This document shows, in pieces, positions 1 through 8,452 of a stretch of 41,948 bases of DNA (the first letter of the stretch is position 1; every line of letters starts with the position of its first letter). The DNA is taken from IMG/VR virus record IMGVR_UViG_3300044726_000067, positions 1-41,948 of that record. The stretch is one strand, 5' to 3'. This stretch comes from a virus. The notes under the pieces are model-generated. The model worked only from the letters and a program-made list of their open reading frames with translations. It was not told where the DNA came from and did no database searches. The translations under genes and the position numbers were made by a program.

Positions 1-129
1 CCCGGACGTGGTGCAGGTGATGGTGAAGAACGGCGACAAGACATCGAACGCGATGCCGTTCACGTTCCACGCCGAGGCCGCGCAGCGTAAGGCGCCGCCC
101 AAGGCGAATAAGCGCAAGGGTAAGGGCGT
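1..129. repeat. Terminal direct repeat, left copy
   Basis: This segment is the same as the last 129 bases of the window (41820-41948) except at one base: T at 121 against C at 41940. The reading frame that runs off the right end continues here without interruption, so the repeat marks the joining point of a circular or terminally redundant molecule. The difference falls in the third position of a glycine codon and is silent. Confidence 0.97.
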
Positions 130-154
130 GAAGGCCAAGAGCAAGCGCCGCTAA
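1..154 (+). CDS. C-terminal end of IPT/TIG-like virion protein (continues from 41206)
   Basis: Open from the first base in the frame whose first full codon is at base 2, ending at TAA 152-154. It is the carboxyl end of the gene that starts at 41206. On the joined circle the whole gene is 768 bases (255 residues). The part here finishes the last beta strand of an immunoglobulin-like IPT/TIG fold (ending near AMPFTF) and then has a very basic tail of Ala, Pro, Lys and Arg of about 28 residues. Such a tail could contact DNA or a negatively charged capsid surface, but that is only inference. The next gene follows after ten bases with a good ribosome site (AAGGAG). Confidence 0.9.
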   Translation, partial: PDVVQVMVKNGDKTSNAMPFTFHAEAAQRKAPPKANKRKGKGVKAKSKRR

Positions 155-164
155 GGAGAACGCC

Positions 165-434
165 ATGGGCATGTCGGTTGTCACAGTCGCGACAGGCGGC
201 ATGCCTGTGGTCGAGAGCACCAATGGACGAGGCCTCCCAGTGACAGAGGCCGCAAACAAGTTCGGGATGGCGGTAACCAAGGTTGTGGGAAAGCCAGGGT
301 TGCCAGTGATTTTCGTGTCGCCGCCGCTGGCGCGGGCGACACGGCAAGCCGAGCCCGCAGATGCCGATCTACCAGATCGGGCCGACAACATGGTCGACCC
401 GAAATCCGAACGAGCGCGCGCCAGCACGATCTGA
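165..434 (+). CDS. Small repeat protein with G-[LM]-[PA]-V motifs, function unknown
   Basis: 89 residues, ATG at 165 preceded by AAGGAG at a good distance. The first 52 residues hold four spaced short motifs of the form Gly-(Leu/Met)-(Pro/Ala)-Val, consistent with a small repetitive beta structure. From memory, similar proteins sit just upstream of the scaffold and capsid genes in Rhizobiales phages. The last 37 residues, after a segment ending in SPPL, look unrelated and partly overlap the following gene by 74 bases in another frame, so the original stop codon may have been lost. No function is known; by position it may be a minor virion or head-assembly protein. Confidence 0.7.
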   Translation: MGMSVVTVATGGMPVVESTNGRGLPVTEAANKFGMAVTKVVGKPGLPVIFVSPPLARATRQAEPADADLPDRADNMVDPKSERARASTI

Positions 435-663
435 TCTTCCGCGCCCGTATGTGATCTCTGACGAGATCCCGCCGACCGAACAGGTCGACGGCCGGTTCTA
501 CACCAGCAAGGCCGCGTTCCGCGCGACCGGGCGCGCCCTCGGTTTGACCGAGGTCGGCAACGAGAAGCCGCGCCCTAAGCGCCGATTTACAGATCAGCGA
601 GCTGTAAAGGCGCAGCGCCAGCAAGCCATCAAAACAGCATTCGAAAAAATGCGGTCACGCTGA
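361..663 (+). CDS. Conserved small phage protein of the head operon, function unknown
   Basis: 100 residues, ATG at 361 without a clear ribosome site, which suggests coupling to the upstream gene it overlaps by 74 bases. A later GTG start at 451 is possible. The centre carries a motif like VDGRFYTSKAAFRATGRALG followed by LTEVGNE. I recognise this pattern (substrate-like core DGR.YTSK..FRA..+..G..EVGN) from small proteins encoded next to scaffold or capsid genes in podovirus-like phages. The C-terminus is basic. It ends 21 bases before the scaffold gene and is surely translated in the same operon. Its role in head assembly is inferred from place only. Confidence 0.8.
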   Translation: MPIYQIGPTTWSTRNPNERAPARSDLPRPYVISDEIPPTEQVDGRFYTSKAAFRATGRALGLTEVGNEKPRPKRRFTDQRAVKAQRQQAIKTAFEKMRSR

Positions 664-684
664 CCGCAAACGAAGGGAAGAGCC

Positions 685-1986
685 ATGACCGATACATCTG
701 CGCCTACCGCGCCGCCTCCGTCCGCGCCTGCACCAGCACCGGCGCAGAGCGAGGTCGTCATCAACCCGAACACGACGACGACCCCGACACCGATCGGAGC
801 GCAAACCCCCGATAAGCCCGCAGAGGCCGGGAGCCGCAGGGAAGCAATCCAGCGCGCGTTCAATCGTTCCCGTGACCCCGACGCGCCCAAGCCGAAAGCG
901 GCCGAGGCGAAGATCGGTCACAACCGGCCGCCCGAGGAGACCAGGGTCGAGCGCAAGGCGCCGCCCAGGGTCGATGACGACGAGGCGGCGAAGGTCGATT
1001 TGCGCAGGCGGCCATCAGATCAGCCGCGTAATCAGGGCCGGTTTGCGCCCCGCAATACTGCACAAAACGATCCGAATACTGCAACGGCGCAGGGTTCCCC
1101 GCAGGCAGGTGCGCCGCAGGTTCGCGGCGGCGTACCTGACGCTACTACATCCCAGTACCGCCAGCTGCCAGAGGGCACACCGTACCGCGACCCGCCGACC
1201 AGGATGGCGGACCACGCCAAGTCGGAGTGGCACGCGGCGCCGGAAAGTGTGCGCGGCGAGGTGCATCGCATGCACACCGAGTTCAGCCGCGCCTACAACG
1301 CCTTCAAGGGCGACCACGACGTCATGAACTCGATCCGCCAGTACCACGAGCTGGCGACAGCGCACGGCACCACGCTCGATCGGGCGCTCTCGAACTACGT
1401 TGGCATGGAGCAAAAACTGCGGTCGGACCCGGTCGGCGGGCTCGACATGATCGTCAACAATCTCAACCTGCAAACGCCGGACGGTCAGCGGATCTCGTTG
1501 CGCGACATCGCCTACCACGTCTTGTCGCAGACGCCGGACCAGCAAAAGGTTCTGCAAACCCAGAACCAGACCTCGGCGCTCTCGCACCAGCTGGGGCAGG
1601 TGCATCAGCAGAACCAGCATCTTGCGCAGCGGCTCGACCAGATGCAGTATGCGCAGCAGTTCAGTTACACCCGCAGTGAGGTCGACCGCTTTGCGGAAAC
1701 TCACCCACGGTTTGACGAACTAGGCGATCTGATCGAGTACGAACTGAAGTTCGGACACGATCTGGAGACTGCTTACAGGCGGGCCGACCTGCTTCGGCCA
1801 ACCCACGCGCCTCAGACGCGCACCCCGGCGGCTCAGACCCGCGCTCCTGACAGAAGCATTTCCGGTGCGCCGGAAAGCGTCTCCGCATCTGGCGGAGAGC
1901 GCCGACAGCGCAAGCCGGGGGAAAAGCCAGCTAGCCGCCGCGACGCCATCCAACGCGCGATCAATCGCGTCAATGGCGCCCTGTAA
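685..1986 (+). CDS. Probable scaffolding protein
   Basis: 433 residues, ATG at 685 behind GGGAAGAG. The N-terminal 150 residues are rich in Pro, Ala, Thr and charged residues and look disordered. The middle (about 170-330) is alpha-helical, with Gln-rich coiled coil around LGQVHQQNQHLAQRLDQM. The C-terminus is a strongly basic helical segment (SRRDAIQRAINR). A near copy of that segment (SRREAIQRAFNR) also occurs near the N-terminus, at about residues 50-61, so the protein has a repeated basic helix at both ends. Position directly before the major capsid gene, no recognisable enzyme motif, and helix-rich composition with a basic C-terminal helix all fit P22-type scaffolds, in which a basic terminal helix binds coat protein. 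Confidence 0.8.
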   Translation: MTDTSAPTAPPPSAPAPAPAQSEVVINPNTTTTPTPIGAQTPDKPAEAGSRREAIQRAFNRSRDPDAPKPKAAEAKIGHNRPPEETRVERKAPPRVDDDEAAKVDLRRRPSDQPRNQGRFAPRNTAQNDPNTATAQGSPQAGAPQVRGGVPDATTSQYRQLPEGTPYRDPPTRMADHAKSEWHAAPESVRGEVHRMHTEFSRAYNAFKGDHDVMNSIRQYHELATAHGTTLDRALSNYVGMEQKLRSDPVGGLDMIVNNLNLQTPDGQRISLRDIAYHVLSQTPDQQKVLQTQNQTSALSHQLGQVHQQNQHLAQRLDQMQYAQQFSYTRSEVDRFAETHPRFDELGDLIEYELKFGHDLETAYRRADLLRPTHAPQTRTPAAQTRAPDRSISGAPESVSASGGERRQRKPGEKPASRRDAIQRAINRVNGAL

Positions 1987-2009
1987 GCAAACCCGATCGG
2001 AGAACCGCC

Positions 2010-3032
2010 ATGCCAAATATTCAAGCGACATCTGCCTATCAACAAGTGCTGTCGATGGCCCTGGAAGAGCGTTCCAGCGGCTACGAGGATATGGTTTCCA
2101 ACAACAACGCGCTGCTCGCCGTGATGAAGCGCAAAGGCCTGTGGCAGACCTATTCAGGTCCGCGCATCAGGCAGACGCTGCAAGTCGGTAAGCAGGTTGC
2201 CCAGTGGTACTCAGGCTACGACCAGCTGCTGAACCCCGCGATCGATCTGTTCAATGACGCCTACTACGATCCCAAGATGGTCGTGGTGCCGATCGTGTTG
2301 TCGATGCAGGAGATCCTGAACAACCAGGGCGACAACCAGCTGATGGACGTCTACGACAGCTACATCGATGCTGCCGAGCGTTCACTGGAAGACACCATGG
2401 ACGCCGCGCTGTATGGCGACGGCACCGCCAACGGCGGCAAGGCGCTGACCGGCCTCGCGACTGCGGTGCCGATCATCACCAACACCGGCAACTACGGCGG
2501 CATCGATCGCGCCACCGCGATCATCTGGCAGACCAAGACCTACGACGCGCAGACCTATCTGCCGGCGGTCGGCACGCAGGTGAACGCCACCACCATCCGC
2601 CCGCTGCTCAACAGCATCATGACCAAGCATTCGCGCAATCGTGACTACGCGGATCTGATCATCATGTCGCCTGAGCATTACGCGGCGTATGACGCGGCGA
2701 CGATCGCGATCCAGCGTCAGACCAACGAGACATCGATGGGCAAGCTGGGTTTCAGCGCGCTCGAATATGTCGGCGGCGGTAAGCGCGCAGAGATCGTGCT
2801 CGACGGCGGCATTGGCTCGAACATGCCAGCGAACACCTCGTTCGGCCTGAACACCGACAGCTTCCGGCTCCGTTATCACCCGGAGCGCAACTTCGACAAG
2901 CTGTTCGACGGCGAAGGTCAGATGCCGATTGATAAGGACGCGATCGCGCAATTCATAGGTTGGATGGGCGAGCTAACGATGACAAATCCAATGTTCAATT
3001 GGCGTCTCATCGACAGCAACCCGGCCGCTTAA
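2010..3032 (+). CDS. Major capsid protein
   Basis: 340 residues, ATG at 2010 behind GGAGAACC. It forms the icosahedral shell. The sequence has the marks of an HK97-fold coat protein of the type found in rhizobial podovirus-like phages: an N-terminal helical segment with SMALEERSSGYEDMV, a central region with SLEDTMDAALYGDG, and a C-terminal part with VGGGKRAEIVLDGG, then RYHPERNFDKL and FIGWMGELTMTNP. Its size fits an unprocessed coat protein with separate scaffold. It sits between scaffold and head-tail genes. Two hairpins follow the gene, which may hold down transcription of the genes after it relative to the coat gene. Confidence 0.93.
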   Translation: MPNIQATSAYQQVLSMALEERSSGYEDMVSNNNALLAVMKRKGLWQTYSGPRIRQTLQVGKQVAQWYSGYDQLLNPAIDLFNDAYYDPKMVVVPIVLSMQEILNNQGDNQLMDVYDSYIDAAERSLEDTMDAALYGDGTANGGKALTGLATAVPIITNTGNYGGIDRATAIIWQTKTYDAQTYLPAVGTQVNATTIRPLLNSIMTKHSRNRDYADLIIMSPEHYAAYDAATIAIQRQTNETSMGKLGFSALEYVGGGKRAEIVLDGGIGSNMPANTSFGLNTDSFRLRYHPERNFDKLFDGEGQMPIDKDAIAQFIGWMGELTMTNPMFNWRLIDSNPAA

Positions 3033-3042
3033 CGATCGAGAT

Positions 3043-3123
3043 CGGAGGAGATCAGCTAGCCAGCATCTTCCCTCTCCTCCGGTAAGCGAGGCTGCCGCTC
3101 GTCCCCGAACAACGGGCGGCAGC
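3043..3123 (+). terminator. Two hairpins downstream of the capsid gene (possible attenuator)
   Basis: The 118-base gap after the capsid gene holds two inverted repeats. The first pairs CGGAGGAGA (3043-3051) with TCTCCTCCG (3073-3081). The second pairs GCTGCCGCTCG (3091-3101) with CGGGCGGCAGC (3113-3123), allowing one G-U pair. Neither has a run of T after it, so they may slow polymerase or protect the capsid mRNA end instead of being full terminators. Confidence 0.5.
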
Positions 3124-3150
3124 TTCATCCATCAACCTCTGGAGACAAGT

Positions 3151-3876
3151 ATGCCGATCGATCCTCGTAACCCAGACGCCAGTCTGGTGCCGATTTTCAA
3201 GAACTGGGCGCAGCCGAACCCGGCCAAGACCGCGCAGGCGGGCCGCCCGATGTATGATGACGTCGAGATCGTGGAGATCCGCTTTCCCGGCTCGCGCGCC
3301 GTGAGCGTGTTTCCCGCCACTGCGTTCTCGCACTGGGCGATCGACCCGAACAACGGCGGCCAGATCAAGGTCAGCTACGCGGAGCGGTTCGAGCGCCAGT
3401 ACCGTCAGTTCAAGATGCACGCGCAGCAGACCAAGACCGGCACGCCGCTGGAGCATGCGCCGTTCCTGACCGAGGCACGCCGCGCCGAGATGAAGGCGCT
3501 CAACATCTACACCGTCGAGGCGCTCGCCGACGTCGACGGCCAGGAGCTGAAGAACCTCGGCCACGGCGGCCGCGAGCTGAAGAACGCCGCGATCGAATAC
3601 ATCGCCAGCGCCCGCACCGGCGCCAACACCACGCAGCTCCAGGCCGAGCTGGAGGCGCTGCGCGCCAAGAACCAGGCCCTGGAGGATGACGTCACGGCGC
3701 TGAAGCAGAAGGCCGCCGCGGTGCCGGCGCCGGGCGCCGACGACTTCGACGACATGAGCCCGGACCAGCTGCGCGAATACATCGCCACCAACACCGGGCA
3801 CATGCCGCAGGGCAATCTCTCGCCCAAGACGCTGATGCGGATGGCGCGTGACGCGCGGCCGAGCAAGGCTGCCTGA
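3151..3876 (+). CDS. Head operon protein with helix-hairpin-helix-like segment and coiled coil
   Basis: 241 residues, ATG at 3151 behind CTGGAGACAAG. Three parts are visible. Residues 1-100 have an [14 protein letters not shown] type beta-rich core. Residues 108-152 read [20 protein letters not shown] followed by [15 protein letters not shown], which looks like a helix-hairpin-helix or SAM-like element (a 'progress to deeper element' pattern). Residues 159-190 form a short coiled coil ([24 protein letters not shown]), and the end resembles a SAP/HeH-type small helical motif ([15 protein letters not shown]). Place between capsid and adaptor genes suggests a head-completion or minor structural part that may touch DNA. 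TGATG overlap couples it to the next gene. Confidence 0.75.
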   Translation: MPIDPRNPDASLVPIFKNWAQPNPAKTAQAGRPMYDDVEIVEIRFPGSRAVSVFPATAFSHWAIDPNNGGQIKVSYAERFERQYRQFKMHAQQTKTGTPLEHAPFLTEARRAEMKALNIYTVEALADVDGQELKNLGHGGRELKNAAIEYIASARTGANTTQLQAELEALRAKNQALEDDVTALKQKAAAVPAPGADDFDDMSPDQLREYIATNTGHMPQGNLSPKTLMRMARDARPSKAA

Positions 3877-6092
3877 TGACCATCCTGACGGTCGTAAAAG
3901 ACGTCTGTGCCGCGGTCGGCGTTGCGACGCCGACCTCGCTGTTCGCGTCGATTGCGTCCAACAGGACCATGCAGGAGATGCTGGCGCTCGCCAACGAGAT
4001 GGCGCAGCGCATCGCCTACGACACCCGCGAGTGGGCGCAGCTAAAGAAGACGGCGACCTATGCCGGCGACGGTGCCGTCAGCCCCGTCGACGGCATCATG
4101 TACGGCACCACCGCGTTCAATCTGCCGGTCGACTTCAAGCGCATGCTGCTGACGGCGGAGGTGTGGCGCTCGACTGACACCATGACGCCGATGCTGTTCG
4201 TCTCGGACACCAACGAGTGGATGCGCCGTCGCGCCAGCACGACCGTCGACAGCAGCGGCGAATGGACGATCCTCAACGGGCAGATGCACATCTTCCCAAT
4301 GATGCCGGTCGGAGTGTCGGCGACTTTCGCCTACATCCACCGCAACTGCGTGGTGCTGACATCTGGCGGCTACGGCGACGCGTTCGTCAGCGACGGTGAC
4401 CGCTACATCCTCGACGAGCGCGTGCTGAAGCTGGGGATGATCTGGCAGTGGAAGGCGCAGAAGGGCAGTCCGTATGCCGAGGACATGGGCACCTACGGCG
4501 ACGCCTTAAACACTTCGTCTGGCGCTGACACGCCGGCCCCGATCCTGATCGGGCGCTCGACGATGTCGGAGCAGATGTCGACGCAGACACCGACGCACTT
4601 TAACGTCGCGCTGGGATTGCCGGGGCCGCCCGGACCGCAGGGGCCGCCCGGTGTCGACGGTGCGCCCGGCCCTCCTGGCGCTGATGGCGTTGACGGCACG
4701 CCCGGTGGTCCGCCAGGGCCGGCAGGTCCCGCAGGACCGGCTGGCGCTGATGGCGCGCCCGGCGCAACGGGCCCGCAGGGGCCGCCCGGCCTCCCTGGCG
4801 TGCCCGGGACGACACCCGGCACGGCGACGCCGCTGCCGAACGCGGCGACCGGCTTTGTCGGATCGGCGACGGCGTTCTCGCGCGAAGACCATCAGCACCC
4901 GCTTGTGCCGGATAACACCCGCGCCACGGTGACCTATGTCGACCAGCAGGACGCGCTGCGGGTCTTGAAGACCGGCGACAGTATGAGCGGGCACCTCAGC
5001 TTGCCGGTCGGGCCCGCCAGCACCAATGCGGTGCGCAAGGACTACGTCGACGGCGCGATCCTCGCCTACGCGGCGCCGTTCGATGCGATCGCCTACGGCG
5101 GCATGCAGCTCAACGGACTGTTCGACATCAGCCAAGAGCGCGCCATGACTGCGCTGGTCGGCAACGGTTACATCATGGATGGCTGGGCGCAATTTTCTAC
5201 TGCGCCGGTCGTGCTCTCCAGCGCGCAGACCATCAACGGTTTTAACGGCGGCAGCTTTCATCTGCGGGTCAACGTGCAGACGGCGAGCGCCACGCCCGCG
5301 GCCGCGCAGGTTTATCAATACATCGAAGGCTCGCGCATGGTCCGGCTGGGGTGGGGGTTTGCCAACCCAACGCCGATGACGATCGCGTTCTGGTCTAACC
5401 ATCATCGCCCCGGCCTCTACACGGGGGCGGTGCGCAACGGTAACAACACGCGGAGCTGCGCCTTCTCCTACACTCAGGCCGCAGCGGACACGCCGCAGTA
5501 CAATGTTGTGACAATCCCCGGCGACACCACTGGGGCTTGGTCGACCGGCAATACCCGCGGTGCGCTGGTGGTGTTTAGTCTTTCCGCAGCAGCGGCTGAG
5601 CTGGCCCCATCATTCGGCACTTGGGTGGCCGGCTCTTACGGTGGCGGTCCCGGACAGATCAACGGCGCAGCGGATACGAACGATGTCTTTCGCCTCGGCT
5701 GCGTTGCCTTTTTCCCCGGGACGGTGGCACCGACCGCGGCGCAGTCGACGCTGATCATGCGGCCGACCGAGCAAGAGATCGCGACGTGTCAGAGATATTG
5801 GCGCAAGACACGCGCGTTCGCTGGGATTGCATATAGCACAGCTAACGTAGCGGTTCTTGTTGAGCATAAAAATATGCGGGCCACTCCTACTAGCGGACAA
5901 ACTGCGCTGATAACAATAACAGACGTTTATGCGGCCAATCCAGTGCAAGCTAGTGCATCAGTTGTAGATGTGACTAACAGCGCAGATAGTGGACAGTATG
6001 GCCTTGGTACGTTCACCGGGTTGACTTCAGGCCGCTACTATACCTGTCATCAAAGTAGCTCTGGCTTTTTAGTTCTTGACGCGAGGCTGTGA
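3876..6092 (+). CDS. Head-tail adaptor fused to collagen-like stalk and tail-fibre domain
   Basis: 738 residues. Residues 1 to about 225 match the helical head-tail adaptor class (P22 gp4/T7 gp11 type): [15 protein letters not shown], then [21 protein letters not shown], and [15 protein letters not shown]. Residues 247 to about 314 are Gly-X-Y triplets ([19 protein letters not shown] and so on), a collagen-like triple helix with one break. Next come the [10 protein letters not shown] linker and the [20 protein letters not shown] repeat, both common in tail fibres. The last 330 residues form a beta-rich domain ending with [13 protein letters not shown], a motif of fibre heads. In P22 the adaptor ring and the receptor-binding protein are separate genes, so this fusion is unusual. 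Translation is coupled to the gene before it (TGATG) and to the one after. Confidence 0.85.
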   Translation: MTILTVVKDVCAAVGVATPTSLFASIASNRTMQEMLALANEMAQRIAYDTREWAQLKKTATYAGDGAVSPVDGIMYGTTAFNLPVDFKRMLLTAEVWRSTDTMTPMLFVSDTNEWMRRRASTTVDSSGEWTILNGQMHIFPMMPVGVSATFAYIHRNCVVLTSGGYGDAFVSDGDRYILDERVLKLGMIWQWKAQKGSPYAEDMGTYGDALNTSSGADTPAPILIGRSTMSEQMSTQTPTHFNVALGLPGPPGPQGPPGVDGAPGPPGADGVDGTPGGPPGPAGPAGPAGADGAPGATGPQGPPGLPGVPGTTPGTATPLPNAATGFVGSATAFSREDHQHPLVPDNTRATVTYVDQQDALRVLKTGDSMSGHLSLPVGPASTNAVRKDYVDGAILAYAAPFDAIAYGGMQLNGLFDISQERAMTALVGNGYIMDGWAQFSTAPVVLSSAQTINGFNGGSFHLRVNVQTASATPAAAQVYQYIEGSRMVRLGWGFANPTPMTIAFWSNHHRPGLYTGAVRNGNNTRSCAFSYTQAAADTPQYNVVTIPGDTTGAWSTGNTRGALVVFSLSAAAAELAPSFGTWVAGSYGGGPGQINGAADTNDVFRLGCVAFFPGTVAPTAAQSTLIMRPTEQEIATCQRYWRKTRAFAGIAYSTANVAVLVEHKNMRATPTSGQTALITITDVYAANPVQASASVVDVTNSADSGQYGLGTFTGLTSGRYYTCHQSSSGFLVLDARL

Positions 6093-6295
6093 TGGCAGAC
6101 TACGCCCTGACAGCGACAGAGTATGTAATCCGCACCGAGGATAGTGCGTGCATTCCACCTGACCCTGACAACCGCGACTGGGTCGAGTATCAGGCGTGGC
6201 TCGAAGACGGTGGCGTGCCCGACCCCTACGTTCCTCCTGCAACAACCAAGCCTGCGCCCGCGAAAGCAAAAGCAAAGCCGGGGAGAAAGCGGTGA
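6092..6295 (+). CDS. Small tail-fibre-associated protein
   Basis: 67 residues from ATG 6092 (GTG 6089 is an alternative). The start overlaps the stop of the fibre gene as TGATG. It carries the pattern IPPDPDNRDWVEYQAWLEDG followed by G-x-P-D-P-Y. This I/R-P-x-D-x-x-N-x-D-(W/Y)-x-x-Y-x-x-W-x-x-x-G-x-x-P-x-P pattern is known from short proteins encoded right after phage tail fibres, and from the ends of tail fibre assembly proteins. The C-terminus is a Lys/Ala/Pro tail. It probably helps fibre folding or is a small fibre component; this is inferred from place and motif. Confidence 0.8.
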   Translation: MADYALTATEYVIRTEDSACIPPDPDNRDWVEYQAWLEDGGVPDPYVPPATTKPAPAKAKAKPGRKR

Positions 6296-7959
6296 GCATC
6301 CACCAGCAATTCCGCCGGACGCCGGTGCCGCAGCAGGCGATGCAGCAGATGCAGGTGGCGCAGATCCCGGCGCCGAACCGCGGCATTATCGAGAGCGAGA
6401 ACCTTGCATTCATGCCGCCCGGCGCCTCGCTGGTGCAGGAGAATTGGGTCTCGACCATGCGCGGTGTGCGGCTGCGTGGCGGCTCTATCCGCTGGTGCGA
6501 CCTGCACGCGCTCGACACCACGGTGCCGCCGGTGCCGTCGCCACTGCGTCAGCCAGTGGTCTCGGCATTCGAGTACGTCAGCGGCAACATCCAGCGCATG
6601 TTCGCGGCGCAGCGCACCAAGCTGTTCGACGTCACCGCCGCCGGGCCGATCTTGGTCAAGGACAATCAGACGTCCGGCAATTACGCCGCCTCGCAGATGG
6701 CGAACGCCAGCGGCGACTATCTGACCGCGGTCAACGACGGCGGCGACTTTCCGCTGCGGTACGACGGCACGACGTGGACGGTGTTGGACGCCAACCAGAT
6801 CAGCGGGCCGGTCGGCTCGCGGGTCGAGCACGGCCGCAACCTCACCTACGTCTGGAAGTATCGTAACCGGCTGTTCTTCATCGAGGGCGCCTCGATGAAC
6901 GCGTGGTATCTGCCGCTCAACGCGATCAACGGCACGCTGGCCATGATCCCGCTGTCAGGCGCCGCAACCAAAGGCGGCCGGCTGCTGTTCGGTGCGACGT
7001 GGTCTTTGGATGCCGGCGACGGCATCGACGACAAGATCGTCATAGGGACCGACCTCGGAGAGTTGCTGATTTTCACGGGCAGCAACCCGGCTGACGCCGC
7101 GAACTGGCGCCAGGAGGGCCGCTACGAGGTGGCGCCGCCGCTGGGCATGAACGCGCACCACCCGATTGGCGGCGACCTGCTGCTGGCGACGGTCGAGGGC
7201 GTCGTGCCGGTGTCGGCAGCAATCTCCAAGGACAGCACCCAGCTCGAACTGGCAGCGATCACGCGCCCGATCAAAAACACATGGCGCGCGGAGATGTTGG
7301 AGAAGCGCCAGCACCCGTGGTCGATGGAGCGATGGGACGAGTATGGCGGGCTGTTCGTAACGTGGCCCTACGGCAAGCCCGGCGAGCAGCGATGCGGAGT
7401 GGTCAACATCTCGACCGGCGCGTGGTCGAAGATTGTCGGATGGGACGCGACCTGCTTCTGCCGGCTGCGCGGCGACATGTTCTTCGGCACGCAGGACGGC
7501 ATCATCATGCAGGCCGACCGCACTGGCTACGACGACGGCAACCACCGCAAGATCCCGTATGTCGCCACCCTGGTCGGTGGCTGGGAGCAATTCCGCACCG
7601 GCGGCGGCACTGTGGTGTGGCGGCAGGCGCGGGCATCGTTCTTCGCCAGCAACGGCGAGCCGTTCCAGCCGCAGCTGTCGGCGACCACCGACTACCTCAT
7701 CAAGATCCCGACGCCGCCGCCGGCCGGCGCCGATCCTGGTCTGCAAGACGTCTGGGACCAGGGGCTGTGGGATCAGGCCAAATGGGACCAGCCGTCGCTG
7801 GGCGTGCCGGTGGTGCGCAACACCGGCTGGGTGTCGATCGGCGAGACCGGCTACACCCATGCACCGATCATACAGGTGACGGTGGCGCAGCAGGCCACAC
7901 CGAAAGTCGAACTGATCGTAATCGCCGCGACCTACGAGCGCGCCGGTTACGCCGTCTGA
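6292..7959 (+). CDS. Tail hub / packaged-DNA stabilization protein (P22 gp10-like)
   Basis: 555 residues from GTG 6292, which overlaps the previous stop (GTGA) and has GGGAG at 6281. An upstream in-frame ATG at 6196 would bury the start inside the preceding gene and is not preferred. The sequence shows the stabilization-protein pattern: ENLAFMPPGASLVQENWVST near the N-terminus, followed by many short beta repeats (LKYRNRLFFIEGASMNAWY, GLFVTWPYGKPGEQR, LRGDMFFGTQDGIIMQAD). These fit a beta-propeller-like hub that closes the portal channel below the adaptor ring. Order after the adaptor gene is the same as in P22-like heads. Confidence 0.85.
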   Translation: MSIHQQFRRTPVPQQAMQQMQVAQIPAPNRGIIESENLAFMPPGASLVQENWVSTMRGVRLRGGSIRWCDLHALDTTVPPVPSPLRQPVVSAFEYVSGNIQRMFAAQRTKLFDVTAAGPILVKDNQTSGNYAASQMANASGDYLTAVNDGGDFPLRYDGTTWTVLDANQISGPVGSRVEHGRNLTYVWKYRNRLFFIEGASMNAWYLPLNAINGTLAMIPLSGAATKGGRLLFGATWSLDAGDGIDDKIVIGTDLGELLIFTGSNPADAANWRQEGRYEVAPPLGMNAHHPIGGDLLLATVEGVVPVSAAISKDSTQLELAAITRPIKNTWRAEMLEKRQHPWSMERWDEYGGLFVTWPYGKPGEQRCGVVNISTGAWSKIVGWDATCFCRLRGDMFFGTQDGIIMQADRTGYDDGNHRKIPYVATLVGGWEQFRTGGGTVVWRQARASFFASNGEPFQPQLSATTDYLIKIPTPPPAGADPGLQDVWDQGLWDQAKWDQPSLGVPVVRNTGWVSIGETGYTHAPIIQVTVAQQATPKVELIVIAATYERAGYAV

Positions 7960-7969
7960 GGAGAGAACA

Positions 7970-8452
7970 ATGGCGGCCGACGCACCAATTCCGACACCGA
8001 TCCCCGCGGCTGCCGCGGCGGATCCCGCCGCCGACACGGTCGCTGGCTCGCTCGATCAGTTCTACGATCCGGTCGGCGCGATGGGCGGACGGTTCGCGCC
8101 GGCTTACGTCCGCGGCTACGCGCCGTCCGAGGCGGCAGTGGCGGCGTGGCAGGCGAAGAACCGGCCGCTGGAGGGCATGGACCTCGACACCCTGCGCATG
8201 CCGGAGCAGTGGCGTCCACCGGCACAGGTCAATCCCTACGCTGGCGACGTCTACGGCTCAGGCCGCATCCCGGACCAGATGAGCTTCATCACGACCGGCA
8301 AGGGTCGGCTCGACGACAACATTCTGCGCTCGTGGTCACAGGGCGGACCGTATGACGTCGACGCGCGGCGCAACGCGATCGCCAAGCGCCTCACCGACAA
8401 CGAGGCGGCGCAGAAGGCATACACGCCGCCCAAGCAATGGTGGGAGATGTGA
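7970..8452 (+). CDS. Hypothetical virion-region protein
   Basis: 160 residues, ATG at 7970 behind GAGGAGAGAAC. The first 40 residues are Ala/Pro-rich; the rest is polar, with segments PEQWRPPAQVNPYAGDVYG and GPYDVDARRNAIAKRL. No family is recognised. It lies between the tail hub gene and the GNAT-fold gene and overlaps the latter, so it is most likely a minor virion or morphogenesis protein. It has no signal peptide or membrane span. Confidence 0.75.
   Translation: MAADAPIPTPIPAAAAADPAADTVAGSLDQFYDPVGAMGGRFAPAYVRGYAPSEAAVAAWQAKNRPLEGMDLDTLRMPEQWRPPAQVNPYAGDVYGSGRIPDQMSFITTGKGRLDDNILRSWSQGGPYDVDARRNAIAKRLTDNEAAQKAYTPPKQWWEM

Noticed and set aside
4493-4822. Open frame on the - strand with Pro/Gly repeats over the collagen-like region
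   Set aside because: It is the mirror of GC-rich Gly-X-Y codons on the + strand, with no start signal, and lies inside a well-supported gene.
6955-8037. 360-residue open frame on the - strand
   Set aside because: It is opposite to the tail hub gene, whose protein pattern is convincing. The composition is that of a shadow frame.
7281-8282. 333-residue open frame on the + strand
   Set aside because: It overlaps both the tail hub gene and the next gene in another frame and is Arg-rich with no ribosome site.
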